Under the pieces are notes generated by a model. The model saw nothing but the letters and a program-made list of their open reading frames with translations. It was not told the DNA's origin and did not search any database. From Bacteroides faecalis (GTDB lineage: Bacteria > Bacteroidota > Bacteroidia > Bacteroidales > Bacteroidaceae), in assembly GCF_003865075.1 (NCBI RefSeq), contig NZ_BHWB01000003.1, forward strand, positions 62,001 through 126,000: a stretch of 64,000 bases of DNA. The letters are read 5' to 3'. Shown one piece after another: positions 1-8,826 of the stretch. The translations under genes were made by a program, and so were the position numbers. Numbering within the stretch: the stretch's first letter is position 1; every line of letters begins with the position of its first letter.

Positions 1-1
1 T

Positions 2-1642
2 GCCATGAGGAATCGGTTGCTGACATTGTTTGTTCAGGAATTGCGAACTCCTCTCTCTTTGATAATTGCACCGTTGAAGGATTTGTTGGAGGAACAGTCT
101 CTTGTTCCGCATTTTGCTTCCCGTGCGCAGATGGCTTACAGAAATTCACTTCGAATGCTCGATGTCTGCAATCAGTTGTTGGCCATTTACGAACAAGGAA
201 ACCAGAATGAGAAGCTGGAAGTTACTCCTTGTCAGATAGAAAAGCTGATTGATGGTAATTTGTTTGATTACAGGGAGTTATTAAAAGCGCATCCGATTAC
301 TTTTCAGTTTGAAAAACGGATTAAGAAAAATCTGGAATGTTATGTGGATAAAAAAAAGTTGGAAACAATTTTGCATAATTTGTTGTCGAATGCTTTTACG
401 CATACAAATTATACCGGAACTGTGTCACTGACTGTTTGCGAAACAATGGAAAGACAGATGCATTATGTTACGATTATAGTCGAAGACAATGGGAAAGGAT
501 GGGTCAAGACTACTGAACAATTGATGAACGATAAGGTACAGGAGAATGATATACCTTCGGTACAGCTAGGCTTTACTTTCATGCGGCATATTGTGGAAAT
601 GCATCATGGTATTATTTCATTAGAAAGCATAGAAGGAAAAGGTACGAAGGTTGTTGTGAGTTTGCCATTAGGAAAGACGGTCTTCGAAAATGATCCGAAT
701 GTTGTCTTTGTTAATCCGGATACGTCAAAAAATGACATGCCGGAATCACAGCAGGAACAGCTGTTGACAGATATGGCAACAAATGATATCCTGAAACAGA
801 AAGTTGTGGTGCCTGCTGAGATATCTATTTCCGAAGAAACGAAGGCTTCTTCTGTGACAGGATCTAAGAAGACATTGTTGATTGTGGAAGATCATAAAGA
901 TATCCGTCTTTATCTGAAAGTATTATTAGGTAAGGAATACAACTTACTGATGGCAACGAATGGTCAGGAAGGGGTGGATATTGCTAAAAAGGAGCTTCCG
1001 GATTTGATCATTTGTGATGTGATGATGCCAGTGAAAGATGGATTTGAATGTTGTCGGGAAGTAAAAGAGGGGTTGGAAACATGCAATATTCCTTTTATTA
1101 TGCTGACTGCGAAAGTGGAAGATGAAGATATTATCCATGGCTTGGAGATGGGGGCGGATGATTATATTTTAAAACCGTTTACTCCCGGTATATTGAAGGC
1201 AAAGATACATAATCTTATTAATGGGCGGATTGCTTTGAAGCAGATATACACCAGATTATTTACTTTACCGGGTATGGATAATGTAACGGAAAAGAATGAA
1301 GCGGATACTGCTAAGGATAAGGTGAAAGTGGAAGATCCGTTTATCAGTTCAGTGATCAAGATTGTGGAAGATAACATTTGTGAAGCTGATTTCAGTGTGA
1401 AAAAGTTGGCTTCGGAGATGAACATGAGCCAGCCTACATTATATCGTAAGGTAAAACAAAGTACTGATTATACTATTATAGAACTTATCCGCGGAGTGCG
1501 TATGCGCCGGGCAGCGGTTTTATTGAAAACGAAGAGATACGGAGTTCAGGATGTTGCTGAAATGGTAGGATATAATGATATTCCAACTTTTAGAAAGCAT
1601 TTTGTGGATGCTTTTGGCACGACTCCTTCTACTTATGAATGA
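2..1642 (+). CDS. Hybrid two-component system regulator (HTCS), C-terminal part, with degenerate kinase motifs
   Basis: This is the 3' part of a Bacteroides hybrid two-component regulator, a family that senses sugars through a periplasmic propeller and controls polysaccharide-use genes. The reading frame is open to the window edge, so the true start lies outside. Counting from the ATG at 5, a HisKA-like helix comes first but the phospho-acceptor position reads V-Q-E-L-R-T-P (Gln11 in place of the usual His). An HATPase domain follows, with an N box (about 125-130) and DNGKG at 161-165. The second glycine box is eroded to SVQLGFTF. A receiver domain with Asp338 (CDVMMP), LTAK and LKPF looks intact. 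An AraC-type DNA-binding domain ends the protein (about 460-545). The family call is secure; loss of kinase activity is inferred. Confidence 0.9.
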   Translation, partial: AMRNRLLTLFVQELRTPLSLIIAPLKDLLEEQSLVPHFASRAQMAYRNSLRMLDVCNQLLAIYEQGNQNEKLEVTPCQIEKLIDGNLFDYRELLKAHPITFQFEKRIKKNLECYVDKKKLETILHNLLSNAFTHTNYTGTVSLTVCETMERQMHYVTIIVEDNGKGWVKTTEQLMNDKVQENDIPSVQLGFTFMRHIVEMHHGIISLESIEGKGTKVVVSLPLGKTVFENDPNVVFVNPDTSKNDMPESQQEQLLTDMATNDILKQKVVVPAEISISEETKASSVTGSKKTLLIVEDHKDIRLYLKVLLGKEYNLLMATNGQEGVDIAKKELPDLIICDVMMPVKDGFECCREVKEGLETCNIPFIMLTAKVEDEDIIHGLEMGADDYILKPFTPGILKAKIHNLINGRIALKQIYTRLFTLPGMDNVTEKNEADTAKDKVKVEDPFISSVIKIVEDNICEADFSVKKLASEMNMSQPTLYRKVKQSTDYTIIELIRGVRMRRAAVLLKTKRYGVQDVAEMVGYNDIPTFRKHFVDAFGTTPSTYE

Positions 1643-1651
1643 AAAAATGAC

Positions 1652-1659
1652 TACTTTTG
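1652..1659 (+). promoter_or_regulatory. Putative -7 box (TACTTTTG) for truA
   Basis: The octamer TACTTTTG fits the Bacteroides -7 consensus TAnnTTTG and ends just before the ATG at 1661. Transcription would then start near 1666, downstream of that ATG, which favours the GTG at 1691 as the truA start. No clear TTTG is seen at the -33 position, so the promoter is only half supported. Confidence 0.45.
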
Positions 1660-1690
1660 CATGCGAAAACTTTTAAAAGTAGGAACGAAC

Positions 1691-2446
1691 GTGCAAAGGT
1701 ATTTTATTTATTTGGCTTATGATGGGACTAACTATCACGGTTGGCAGATTCAACCTAATGGGATCAGTGTGCAGGAATGCCTGATGAAAGCATTGTCCAC
1801 ATTCCTATGTCATGATATTGAGGTGATAGGTGCCGGTCGTACGGATGCGGGTGTACATGCTTCTCTGATGGTAGCGCATTTTGATCATGAAGAATGGCTC
1901 AATACTGATTCTGTAACTGACAAGTTAAATCGATTATTGCCTCCGGACATTTCTGTTTATCGGGTGTGTCGGGTCAAACCGGATGCTCATGCACGTTTTG
2001 ATGCTATAGCCCGGACTTACAAATACTACGTAACAACAGCTAAATATCCCTTCAATCGGCAATACCGTTGCAGGGTTTATAATTCGTTGGATTATGAACG
2101 TATGAATGAGGCTGCACTTTTGCTTTTTGAATATAGTGATTTTACAAGTTTCAGTAAACTTCATACGGACGTAAAGACTAATATTTGTCATATTACTCAT
2201 GCCGAATGGGCACAAGAGGACGATAATACTTGGGTGTTTACTATTCGTGCCGACCGTTTTCTGAGGAATATGGTGCGTGCTATTGTCGGTACATTACTCG
2301 AAGTTGGTCGTGGAAAATTGTCTTTGGAGGGCTTTCGGCAAATCATTGAACAGAAAGACCGCTGCCAAGCCGGATCATCAGCTCCCGGACATGCTTTGTT
2401 TTTGGTAAATGTAGAATATCCCAAAGATATCTTTTTTAGTATATAA
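1691..2446 (+). CDS. truA: tRNA pseudouridine synthase A
   Basis: TruA converts uridine to pseudouridine at positions 38-40 of the tRNA anticodon stem. The protein opens with [18 protein letters not shown] and has the catalytic loop [11 protein letters not shown], with the nucleophilic Asp at about residue 52. The C-terminal [18 protein letters not shown] helix is also typical. I place the start at GTG 1691 (251 aa) because bacteroidal TruA proteins begin at this QRYF and because a -7 box sits just before the in-frame ATG at 1661, which would leave that ATG untranscribed. The alternative start at 1661 adds ten residues of no family resemblance. It follows the HTCS gene on the same strand but probably has its own promoter. 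Confidence 0.93.
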   Translation: MQRYFIYLAYDGTNYHGWQIQPNGISVQECLMKALSTFLCHDIEVIGAGRTDAGVHASLMVAHFDHEEWLNTDSVTDKLNRLLPPDISVYRVCRVKPDAHARFDAIARTYKYYVTTAKYPFNRQYRCRVYNSLDYERMNEAALLLFEYSDFTSFSKLHTDVKTNICHITHAEWAQEDDNTWVFTIRADRFLRNMVRAIVGTLLEVGRGKLSLEGFRQIIEQKDRCQAGSSAPGHALFLVNVEYPKDIFFSI

Positions 2447-2522
2447 ATATCAAATTATATAATAAAATGAATTTAACTTATATGCAATACTTAATTCTTC
2501 ATTCTTAACTTTTTATTTAAAA

Positions 2523-3425
2523 ATGTGGTTATTATTAGCTTTTCTCTCAGCTACTTTGCTGGGCTTTTATGATGTATTCAAGAAACAATCATTGAAAGAT
2601 AATGCAGTGTTACCTGTGTTGTTTCTAAATACACTTTTTTCCAGTCTTATTTTTTTGCCATTTATTCTTATATCTGCATATGAGCCCAATCTATTGGGAG
2701 GAACCATATTTAATGTGCCGGTAGCCGGGTGGGAGCAACATAAATATATCATCATTAAGTCGTTTATTGTGTTATCCTCCTGGATATTCGGTTATTATGG
2801 AATGAAGCATTTACCGATTACTATTGTGGGGCCAATCAATGCTACCCGTCCGGTGATGGTGCTTGTCGGGGCGATGTTGGTATTTGGTGAACGGTTGAAT
2901 TTTTATCAGTGGATAGGTGTATTGTTAGCTGTTGCCTCCTTCTTTATGTTAAGCCGTTCGGGAAAGAAAGAGGGAATTGACTTTAAACATAACAAATGGA
3001 TCTTTTTCATCGTTCTTGCTGCCATCATGGGTGCTGTCAGTGGACTTTATGATAAATATCTGATGAAGCAATTGAATCCAATGTTGGTACAGTCTTGGTA
3101 TAATGTCTATCAAGTGTTTATTATGTGCCCTATCTTATTGTTGCTTTGGTGGCCTAAACGTAAATCTACAACTCCATTCCATTGGGATTGGACCATCATT
3201 CTGATTTCCATTTTTCTTTCGGCAGCAGATTTTGTTTACTTTTATGCACTAAGTTATGATGACTCCATGATCTCTATTGTTTCTATGGTTCGTAGGGGAA
3301 GTGTTATCGTCTCTTTCATTTTCGGTGCTATCTTCTTCCGTGAAAAGAATTTAAAAAGTAAAGCGATTGACCTTATACTAGTGTTAATCGGAATGATATT
3401 CTTATATTTGGGAACGAAATCATGA
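2523..3425 (+). CDS. EamA/DMT-family membrane transporter
   Basis: A 300-residue polytopic inner-membrane protein with about ten hydrophobic segments in two repeated halves of five, the layout of the drug/metabolite transporter (EamA) superfamily. The halves meet around residues 150-160, after a basic KKEGIDFKHNK loop. The motif PINATRPVMVLVGAMLVFGERL at the end of the first half is the usual EamA signature region. The substrate cannot be read from the sequence. It lies 76 bases after truA, with an AT-rich gap that may hold a promoter. Confidence 0.85.
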   Translation: MWLLLAFLSATLLGFYDVFKKQSLKDNAVLPVLFLNTLFSSLIFLPFILISAYEPNLLGGTIFNVPVAGWEQHKYIIIKSFIVLSSWIFGYYGMKHLPITIVGPINATRPVMVLVGAMLVFGERLNFYQWIGVLLAVASFFMLSRSGKKEGIDFKHNKWIFFIVLAAIMGAVSGLYDKYLMKQLNPMLVQSWYNVYQVFIMCPILLLLWWPKRKSTTPFHWDWTIILISIFLSAADFVYFYALSYDDSMISIVSMVRRGSVIVSFIFGAIFFREKNLKSKAIDLILVLIGMIFLYLGTKS

Positions 3426-3503
3426 AATGTTTAAAATTATAAGGTTATGGAGGAGGAACTCTATTGTAATTTATGATTTTTTATAAGGTAATTTTGAAAT
3501 AAT

Positions 3504-4154
3504 ATGAAAGTAAATAGATTGGTTTTTAACATATCTTTTTTTGTTATCGGAGTATTTTCATTTGTCTCATTGCAGGCTCAGGAAGCTAAAACTCTGTTTA
3601 TAAATATGCCGGATTCTCTGAATCTTATTCTGACAAAGGTAAATCGGGAGGATTGTATTGATTTTCTGGAAAGTAAGATGAAAGCAGAAGTTGAGAATCG
3701 ATTTGGTGAAAAATCTGAAATGACTGCTTTAAGCAAAGACTATATTCGCATGCAAATGTCTCCGCAAACTACTTGGCAGATGAAATTGTTGGCACTGAGT
3801 GATTCAACTAATGTCATTTGTGTAGTTAATACTGCTTGTGCCCCTGCTTGTGATAGTAATATAAGCTTTTATACAACGGTTTGGGAGCCTCTGTCGGCAT
3901 CTCAGTTCATTACTCTCCCGGCGATGGATGATTTTTTCGTTGTTCCCGATTCGGCAGAAATATATGATTATAATGAAGTTCGTCGTCCAGCCGATATATT
4001 GTTGGTGAAAGCCGAGCTTAATAAAGAAAATACGGAATTGGTATTTACTTTAGCTACTCCGGACTATATGTCAAGAGAAACAGCGGAGAAACTGAAACCA
4101 TTTCTCCGCCGTCCTATTGTTTATCAATGGAAAAACGGTAAATTTTCCAAATAA
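3504..4154 (+). CDS. DUF3256 family secreted protein
   Basis: A 216-residue protein with a signal peptide (basic start, hydrophobic stretch to about residue 22, then LQAQEA) and no further membrane segment, so probably periplasmic. The sequence ETKLFINMPDS-like start and the later DDFFVVP and FLRRPIVYQWKNGKF stretches match what I know of DUF3256, a family limited to Bacteroidales with no known role. A pair of cysteines (CAPACDSN, near residues 112-116) could form a disulfide. The gene stands alone between the transporter and the convergent kinase gene. Confidence 0.75.
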   Translation: MKVNRLVFNISFFVIGVFSFVSLQAQEAKTLFINMPDSLNLILTKVNREDCIDFLESKMKAEVENRFGEKSEMTALSKDYIRMQMSPQTTWQMKLLALSDSTNVICVVNTACAPACDSNISFYTTVWEPLSASQFITLPAMDDFFVVPDSAEIYDYNEVRRPADILLVKAELNKENTELVFTLATPDYMSRETAEKLKPFLRRPIVYQWKNGKFSK

Positions 4155-4188
4155 TACCGTTCATTATCCATTATTCATTCTCGATTAA

Positions 4189-5277
4189 CTATTTACTTAA
4201 ACACTCCTCGATAATTTGTATCATTTCTGGTGTATGTGCTTCTACACTTTGAAGTAATTTGAATTGTGCTTTGGTACGGACTAGATTATGTTCGGGATAC
4301 TTGATCTTATAGTAAGTATCTCCATTGATATGGTCAGCAAGAAACCGTACACATTGCATGTATGGGAATAACGCTGCTGCATACGGTAAGTTTTCGATTT
4401 CGATAGGGGTTAGGAATGATTTGGCACTTTCCAAATAGCCTTTAGTAAATGCCTTAAAGATATCCATGTTGAAATTTACCCGGTTAAGGTCTTTGTCGTC
4501 TTCATCCCCCGTATTAGCGCCCGTGCGCAAGAAGTCGCCATAGTCGGAGAAGATAAAACTAGGCATTACAGTATCCAGATCGATTACACATAATACTTTT
4601 CCATCTTCGTCGAACATCATATTATTCACTTTAGTATCGCAGTGGCACACACGTTTGGGAAGCTTACCTTCGCGATGCAAACGTTCAGCTTTGCACATTT
4701 CATCAGCACGTTTCTCTATTTCGTCCAAATAGTATTGCATCTCTGCTACTCGTCCGACTGCATCGGCAGCAACAGCATCACGAAGTTGTTGAAGACGGAA
4801 TTCCATGTTGTGAAAGTCAGGAATAGTTTCACCTAACATTTCCGGAATATCAGCCAACATTGCTTGGAAATTACCGAATGCCTTTCCAGCATAGCAAGAG
4901 TATTCCGGATTGACAGTTTCAAATGTTTGGGCACGTGGTATGAATACCATAATACGCCAATAGCTGTCACCATCGAACCAATAAGTTTTTCCTTTTTCTG
5001 TTTCCAGAAAATTCAGGACTTTACGCTCTATATCTGATTCACCTGCTTCCGTTAGTTTCTTGCGAATATGTTTTGTGACAGCAGCAATATTGGATTGCAG
5101 CATCTCTACATTCTGGAAGATAGCATGATTAATTCGTTGGAGAACATAATCGGGGGCGTCTGTCTCTTTTGTATTTACCTTGTAAGTATCATTGATAAGT
5201 CCTGTCCCCAAAGGTTTGATATTTTCTACTGTACCTTGGATTTTGAACTTTGATACAATTTGTGATAAGTCTTTCAT
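4189..5277 (-). CDS. Aminoglycoside-phosphotransferase-fold sugar kinase, NahK-like (N-acetylhexosamine 1-kinase type)
   Basis: A 362-residue cytoplasmic kinase of the APH/choline kinase fold. The catalytic loop reads VCHCDTKVNNMMFD (the His-x-Asp-x4-Asn pattern of the fold) and is followed by the metal-binding IDLDT segment. Length and the opening GTGLINDTY pattern agree with NahK, which phosphorylates GlcNAc or GalNAc at C1. It lies 51 bases downstream of the YitT gene and shares its strand with a GH109-like alpha-GalNAc-ase, which supports an amino-sugar salvage role by context. Substrate assignment is an inference; other small-molecule kinases share the fold. Confidence 0.7.
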   Translation of the reverse strand: MKDLSQIVSKFKIQGTVENIKPLGTGLINDTYKVNTKETDAPDYVLQRINHAIFQNVEMLQSNIAAVTKHIRKKLTEAGESDIERKVLNFLETEKGKTYWFDGDSYWRIMVFIPRAQTFETVNPEYSCYAGKAFGNFQAMLADIPEMLGETIPDFHNMEFRLQQLRDAVAADAVGRVAEMQYYLDEIEKRADEMCKAERLHREGKLPKRVCHCDTKVNNMMFDEDGKVLCVIDLDTVMPSFIFSDYGDFLRTGANTGDEDDKDLNRVNFNMDIFKAFTKGYLESAKSFLTPIEIENLPYAAALFPYMQCVRFLADHINGDTYYKIKYPEHNLVRTKAQFKLLQSVEAHTPEMIQIIEECLSK

Positions 5278-5328
5278 GAGTCTTTTATTTAAATAGTTTA
5301 TACTAAGGTTATTCTTAATCTTGACTTT

Positions 5329-6219
5329 TTATTTTACTTTGATATGATCGAAACCTTCTCCGTATACTCCAATGACCGCACTTTGTGAAACAAAAGCATT
5401 TGGGTCAATATCCTTTATGAGTCGGAAAATGATGGTTGATTCGCGTTTCTTTGCCAATACAAACATCATTTTTACTCCTTTACCAGTATAAAAGCCTGTG
5501 GCATTGATAACCGTTACTCCACGATGGGGATATTCGTTGATATGTCGTCCTATTTCTTCATATTTGTTGGATATGATAAAGAACTGGACGGATTGTCGTG
5601 CACTATTCACCACTTGGTCGAGTACAAAACTACAGATGTAGAGTGTCACGAAACCATATACTACTTTTTCCCAATCCTTTAAGACAAAATAGCTGGAAGA
5701 GATGATGATAAGATCACAGATTAACACGACCCTTCCCAAAGTGATATCCCTGTATTTATTGATGATAGCTGCAATGATATCCGTACCGCCGGTACTTCCA
5801 TTGGCCGAAAAGGCAATTCCGATACCGCTTCCGCAGAATGATGCACCAATAACGCATGCCATGAAAGGTTGGTCGTGAAGAAGAGTGATACCTGATGATA
5901 CTTTCTGAATCACTGATAGAAAGAAGGTCAGAGTAAATACTCCGAAGATTGTTTTAATGCAGAATTTTAATCCCAATAGTTTTAAAGCCAATAGTAGCAG
6001 GAAGAAGTTAATACTGAAATAGGTATATTGTACGGGAAATCCTGTAGCCCAATATACGATAGATGCAATGCCTGGCACTCCTCCGGTAGTAATATCATTG
6101 GGAAGGAGAAAAACAGTCCATCCGATTCCGTAGAGAATCATGCCGATAGCAATCATTACGTAGTCTTTTGCTTCCCGAAGGATAGTCTGTCTAGAGGGTT
6201 TTAAAGCTGCTGTTTTCAT
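5329..6219 (-). CDS. YitT family membrane protein (DUF161 + DUF2179)
   Basis: A 296-residue protein with five to six transmembrane helices in the first two thirds (DUF161-like repeats, including LLPNDITTGGVPGIASI and FSANGSTGGTDIIAAI) and a soluble C-terminal DUF2179 domain (from about residue 215, SVQFFIISNKYEEI). The two G-rich TTGG and STGGTD motifs are the family hallmark. Function is unknown; transport has been proposed for the family. It probably shares a transcript with the downstream kinase (51-base gap). Confidence 0.85.
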   Translation of the reverse strand: MKTAALKPSRQTILREAKDYVMIAIGMILYGIGWTVFLLPNDITTGGVPGIASIVYWATGFPVQYTYFSINFFLLLLALKLLGLKFCIKTIFGVFTLTFFLSVIQKVSSGITLLHDQPFMACVIGASFCGSGIGIAFSANGSTGGTDIIAAIINKYRDITLGRVVLICDLIIISSSYFVLKDWEKVVYGFVTLYICSFVLDQVVNSARQSVQFFIISNKYEEIGRHINEYPHRGVTVINATGFYTGKGVKMMFVLAKKRESTIIFRLIKDIDPNAFVSQSAVIGVYGEGFDHIKVK

Positions 6220-6293
6220 ATAAAGATAATGTGTAATTATCGAGTGAATGTCTTATTCAGAAGGTTGATTATCTGTCATTGTATAATTTGTCA

Positions 6294-6361
6294 GACGCGA
6301 ATTCAGCGAATACTACGGATTTAAAATAAAATAAATCCATAGTATCTGCGTCATCCGCGTC
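6294..6361. repeat. REP-like imperfect palindrome (arms 29 bases)
   Basis: Arms 6294-6322 and 6333-6361 are imperfect inverted copies with a 10-base loop; both begin with GACGCG and end in ACTA-GGATTT when read outward-in. The core ATCCGCGT/ATCTGCGT unit resembles the related hairpin at 8739-8800. It lies between the GH109-like gene and the YitT gene, where it could stop or attenuate transcription. Confidence 0.6.
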
Positions 6362-6412
6362 CCAAAATACAAAGTGTACACTTCTGACTTTGCTTTTCAA
6401 GTATGTCACTAT

Positions 6413-7822
6413 TTATTTAGCAAAGGCGTATTGGAAACCTTTTACTTTGTTCCATCCACCACGGGTAAAGTCGGGGATTTCTACAGGAGCAGAATTGTTT
6501 TCGATAGAAAGTCTGGTGAGTTCAGCCATGCAGCACCATTCTGCGAGGTCATATACATCCATATCTAATGGCAAACCGTTACGTAGGCAGTATATCAAGC
6601 GATAATCCATGATATAGTCCATACCACCGTGACCGCCTACTTTTTTTGCAGTCTCTTCCAATTCTTGATCCAGAATAGGACTTCTATACTTAGCCATCAA
6701 TGCCTGTTTTACATCTGCCGGAACAGAACCGTGTGCATTTAGATTTTCATGGTTGGGTATCTCGTCAGCTTTCACTTGTGAAGGTCTCAGACAGTATTCC
6801 TCAATTGGATATTTGCTGGCATAGCCATCGGTTCCGACTACCTGATACATACGACTATAAGGGCGTGGTGTCATTACATTGTGCTGGATAAGCATAGTAC
6901 GTTCATTTTCTGTACGAATAATAGTCGTGGTCTGGTCACCGTTCTGGAAGTCTTTCACATCTTCTCCAGTTTGTTTCTTAATAAATGCCGGACCATTTAC
7001 AGCTTTCGTATCCATAGCAACTAAAGTTTTCATACGGTCACCACGATGGATATTGAGAACTTGGCAAGCAGGCCCCATGCCATGAGTAGCATAAACATCT
7101 CCACGATGTAAGCGGTTGTAGTCCATACGCCAATTATTCCAGTAATAAGGCCAGAAATCTTCCAGATTATGGATATATGAACCTTCCACATGGAGAACCT
7201 CACCGAATACTCCTTGCTGTGCCATATTCAAAGTTGTCATTTCGAAGAAATCGTATACACAGTTCTCTAACTGCATACAATGTTTGCGAGTTTTTTCAGA
7301 TGTGTTGATAAGCTTCCATATTTCTTCCAATGTCATAGCGGCAGGGACTTCGATAGCTACATGCTTACCATGTTCCATAGCATATACGCCCATTTCAGCA
7401 TGATGCTTCCAATCTGTAGCAATATACACAAGATCAATGTCATCGCGTTCACATAATTGTTTCCAAGCATCTTCTGTGCCAGTATAAGAAGCCGCTTCCG
7501 GCAAACCGGCTTTCTTTAGGATATTTTGTGATTTTTCTACGCATTCAGGACGGATGTCGCAAAGAGCGACCACTTTAGTTCCAGGAATGTAGGCAAAACG
7601 TTCTACTGCTCCGGGACCTCTCATACCTAATCCGATGAAACCGACACGAACTGTCTCTAGTTTTGGGGTTACTAACTGAATAACATCTTCTTGTCCGGAA
7701 GGACGATCGGGTGTTTCTACTTGAAGAGGTTTAAATGCTTCTTTTTCTTTTTGGGTACAGCAACTAGTTTGACAGGTTAATAAGGTAAAACCGATTGCCA
7801 ATGAAATTAGCAGTTCTTTCAT
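6413..7822 (-). CDS. GH109-like NAD-dependent glycosidase (Gfo/Idh/MocA fold, probable alpha-N-acetylgalactosaminidase)
   Basis: A 469-residue exported protein. A hydrophobic leader (to about residue 22, Cys-rich end, no perfect lipobox) is followed by a Rossmann domain with FIGLGMRGPG near residue 64 and then the Gfo/Idh/MocA substrate domain. The motifs HATHGMGP-type segment and GGHGGMDY are those of GH109, in which NAD+ is used for an oxidation-elimination mechanism that cleaves alpha-linked GalNAc. Export, length and motifs separate it from cytoplasmic sugar dehydrogenases. It heads a minus-strand group with the YitT and NahK-like genes. GalNAc specificity is from the family, not shown here. 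Confidence 0.8.
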   Translation of the reverse strand: MKELLISLAIGFTLLTCQTSCCTQKEKEAFKPLQVETPDRPSGQEDVIQLVTPKLETVRVGFIGLGMRGPGAVERFAYIPGTKVVALCDIRPECVEKSQNILKKAGLPEAASYTGTEDAWKQLCERDDIDLVYIATDWKHHAEMGVYAMEHGKHVAIEVPAAMTLEEIWKLINTSEKTRKHCMQLENCVYDFFEMTTLNMAQQGVFGEVLHVEGSYIHNLEDFWPYYWNNWRMDYNRLHRGDVYATHGMGPACQVLNIHRGDRMKTLVAMDTKAVNGPAFIKKQTGEDVKDFQNGDQTTTIIRTENERTMLIQHNVMTPRPYSRMYQVVGTDGYASKYPIEEYCLRPSQVKADEIPNHENLNAHGSVPADVKQALMAKYRSPILDQELEETAKKVGGHGGMDYIMDYRLIYCLRNGLPLDMDVYDLAEWCCMAELTRLSIENNSAPVEIPDFTRGGWNKVKGFQYAFAK

Positions 7823-7988
7823 GATTTTTTTAGGGGGTTAAAGGGTTAATTAGTGTGTTTTCTTTCAGAAGCCAAAAATAGTAATTAATCATAAATTAAT
7901 TGCTTTTATTTTAGAATATTTCAAATAAAAGGAAGAGAAAAGGGGGGAGAAATAAAAAAAGAGAATCTGAATCTCAGATTCTCTTGAG

Positions 7989-8061
7989 AGCGGAAGACGG
8001 GGCTCAAACCCGCGACCCTCAGCTTGGAAGGCTAATGCTCTATCAACTGAGCTACTTCCGC
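7989..8061 (-). tRNA. tRNA-Gly (anticodon UCC)
   Basis: The minus strand folds as a cloverleaf of 73 bases. The acceptor stem is GCGGAAG paired with CTTCCGC. The anticodon loop CTTCCAA sits on the stem TTAGC/GCTGA and gives anticodon TCC. The T arm is GCGGG-TTTGAGC-CCCGT. No CCA is encoded. It follows tRNA-Tyr by eight bases and shares its promoter. Confidence 0.97.
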
Positions 8062-8069
8062 AATTTTAG

Positions 8070-8152
8070 TGGGCAAAGATGGATTCGAACCACCGAAGTC
8101 GAAAGACAGCAGATTTACAGTCTGCCCCATTTGGCCACTCTGGTATTTGCCC
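8070..8152 (-). tRNA. tRNA-Tyr (anticodon GUA)
   Basis: The minus strand gives an 83-base class II tRNA with a long variable arm. The acceptor stem is GGGCAAA/TTTGCCC, the anticodon stem-loop is CAGACTGTAAATCTG (anticodon GTA), and the T arm contains GGTTCGAATCC. It is the first of two tRNAs transcribed from the promoter at 8192-8222. Confidence 0.97.
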
Positions 8153-8191
8153 TTTTTTGCTTTTGAGGAGGTTTGTTTCTCAATCGCGGTG

Positions 8192-8222
8192 CAAAGATAC
8201 AACTATTTATTTAAACTCCAAA
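8192..8222 (-). promoter_or_regulatory. Bacteroides consensus promoter for the tRNA-Tyr/tRNA-Gly pair
   Basis: On the minus strand TTTG (8222-8219) and TATCTTTG (8199-8192) are separated by 19 bases, a full match to the TTTG / TAnnTTTG promoter. The -33 element lies inside the last codons of ribH (stop at 8203), so the promoter overlaps the preceding gene. The predicted start, near 8188, is about 35 bases before tRNA-Tyr. Confidence 0.8.
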
Positions 8223-8697
8223 CAAAATCGATCATTTTTATTGCAGTAATTGCACATTCGTCTCCTTTGTTACCTAGTTTGCCACCGGCTCTATCCTCTG
8301 CTTGCTCCATTGTATTGGTGGTAATTAATCCGTAAATCACTGGTATATCGCCAGTTGCGTTTAATTCGGTAATTCCTTGAGTTGCTCCCATACAAACATA
8401 GTCAAAATGTGGAGTATCTCCTTTAATTACGCAACCAATTGCAATGATTGCATCAATCTCACAATTTTCCATCATTTGGTTAGCACCAAAAGTCAGTTCA
8501 AAACTTCCCGGAACTGTTTTAACCAAAATGTTCTCTTCTTTGGCTCCATGTTTTTTCAGTGTATTGATTGCACCGTTTAATAGAGCACCGGTAATATTGA
8601 AATTCCATTCTGATACAACAATACCAAATTTCATGTTTTCAGCATTAGGAACAGAATTAAAATCGTATTCGGACAGGTTATGATATGCAGTTGCCAT
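8203..8697 (-). CDS. ribH: 6,7-dimethyl-8-ribityllumazine synthase
   Basis: A 164-residue cytoplasmic enzyme that condenses 5-amino-6-ribitylamino-uracil with dihydroxybutanone phosphate in riboflavin synthesis, forming icosahedral capsids or pentamers. The substrate-binding segments are visible: [10 protein letters not shown] near residue 29, [10 protein letters not shown], and [18 protein letters not shown], where the His of HFDYV is the catalytic one. Its end overlaps the tRNA promoter. It lies downstream of the TPR gene, with a strong hairpin between the two. Confidence 0.95.
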   Translation of the reverse strand: MATAYHNLSEYDFNSVPNAENMKFGIVVSEWNFNITGALLNGAINTLKKHGAKEENILVKTVPGSFELTFGANQMMENCEIDAIIAIGCVIKGDTPHFDYVCMGATQGITELNATGDIPVIYGLITTNTMEQAEDRAGGKLGNKGDECAITAIKMIDFVWSLNK

Positions 8698-8738
8698 AAT
8701 GTGTAAATTTAAAGGGGGTTAATAAATGATTTAAAAAA

Positions 8739-8800
8739 AGCACGGATTATACGGATATCACGGTTCTGAATATAACCCGCTTATCCGTGTAATCCGTGCT
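8739..8800. repeat. REP-like palindrome (arms 19 bases, 18 matching)
   Basis: Arms 8739-8757 and 8782-8800 pair at 18 of 19 positions around a 24-base loop. The arms contain the repeated ACGGAT unit (CACGGATTATACGGAT). It is related in motif to the palindrome at 6294-6361 and sits between the TPR gene and ribH. Confidence 0.65.
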
Positions 8801-8826
8801 CAAGTTTCTTTATACAATAAGGTATG

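Noticed and set aside
7984..8335. Two frames running through the tRNA genes on the plus strand
   Set aside because: They cover tRNA-Gly, tRNA-Tyr and the ribH end on the opposite strand; their peptides have no family resemblance.
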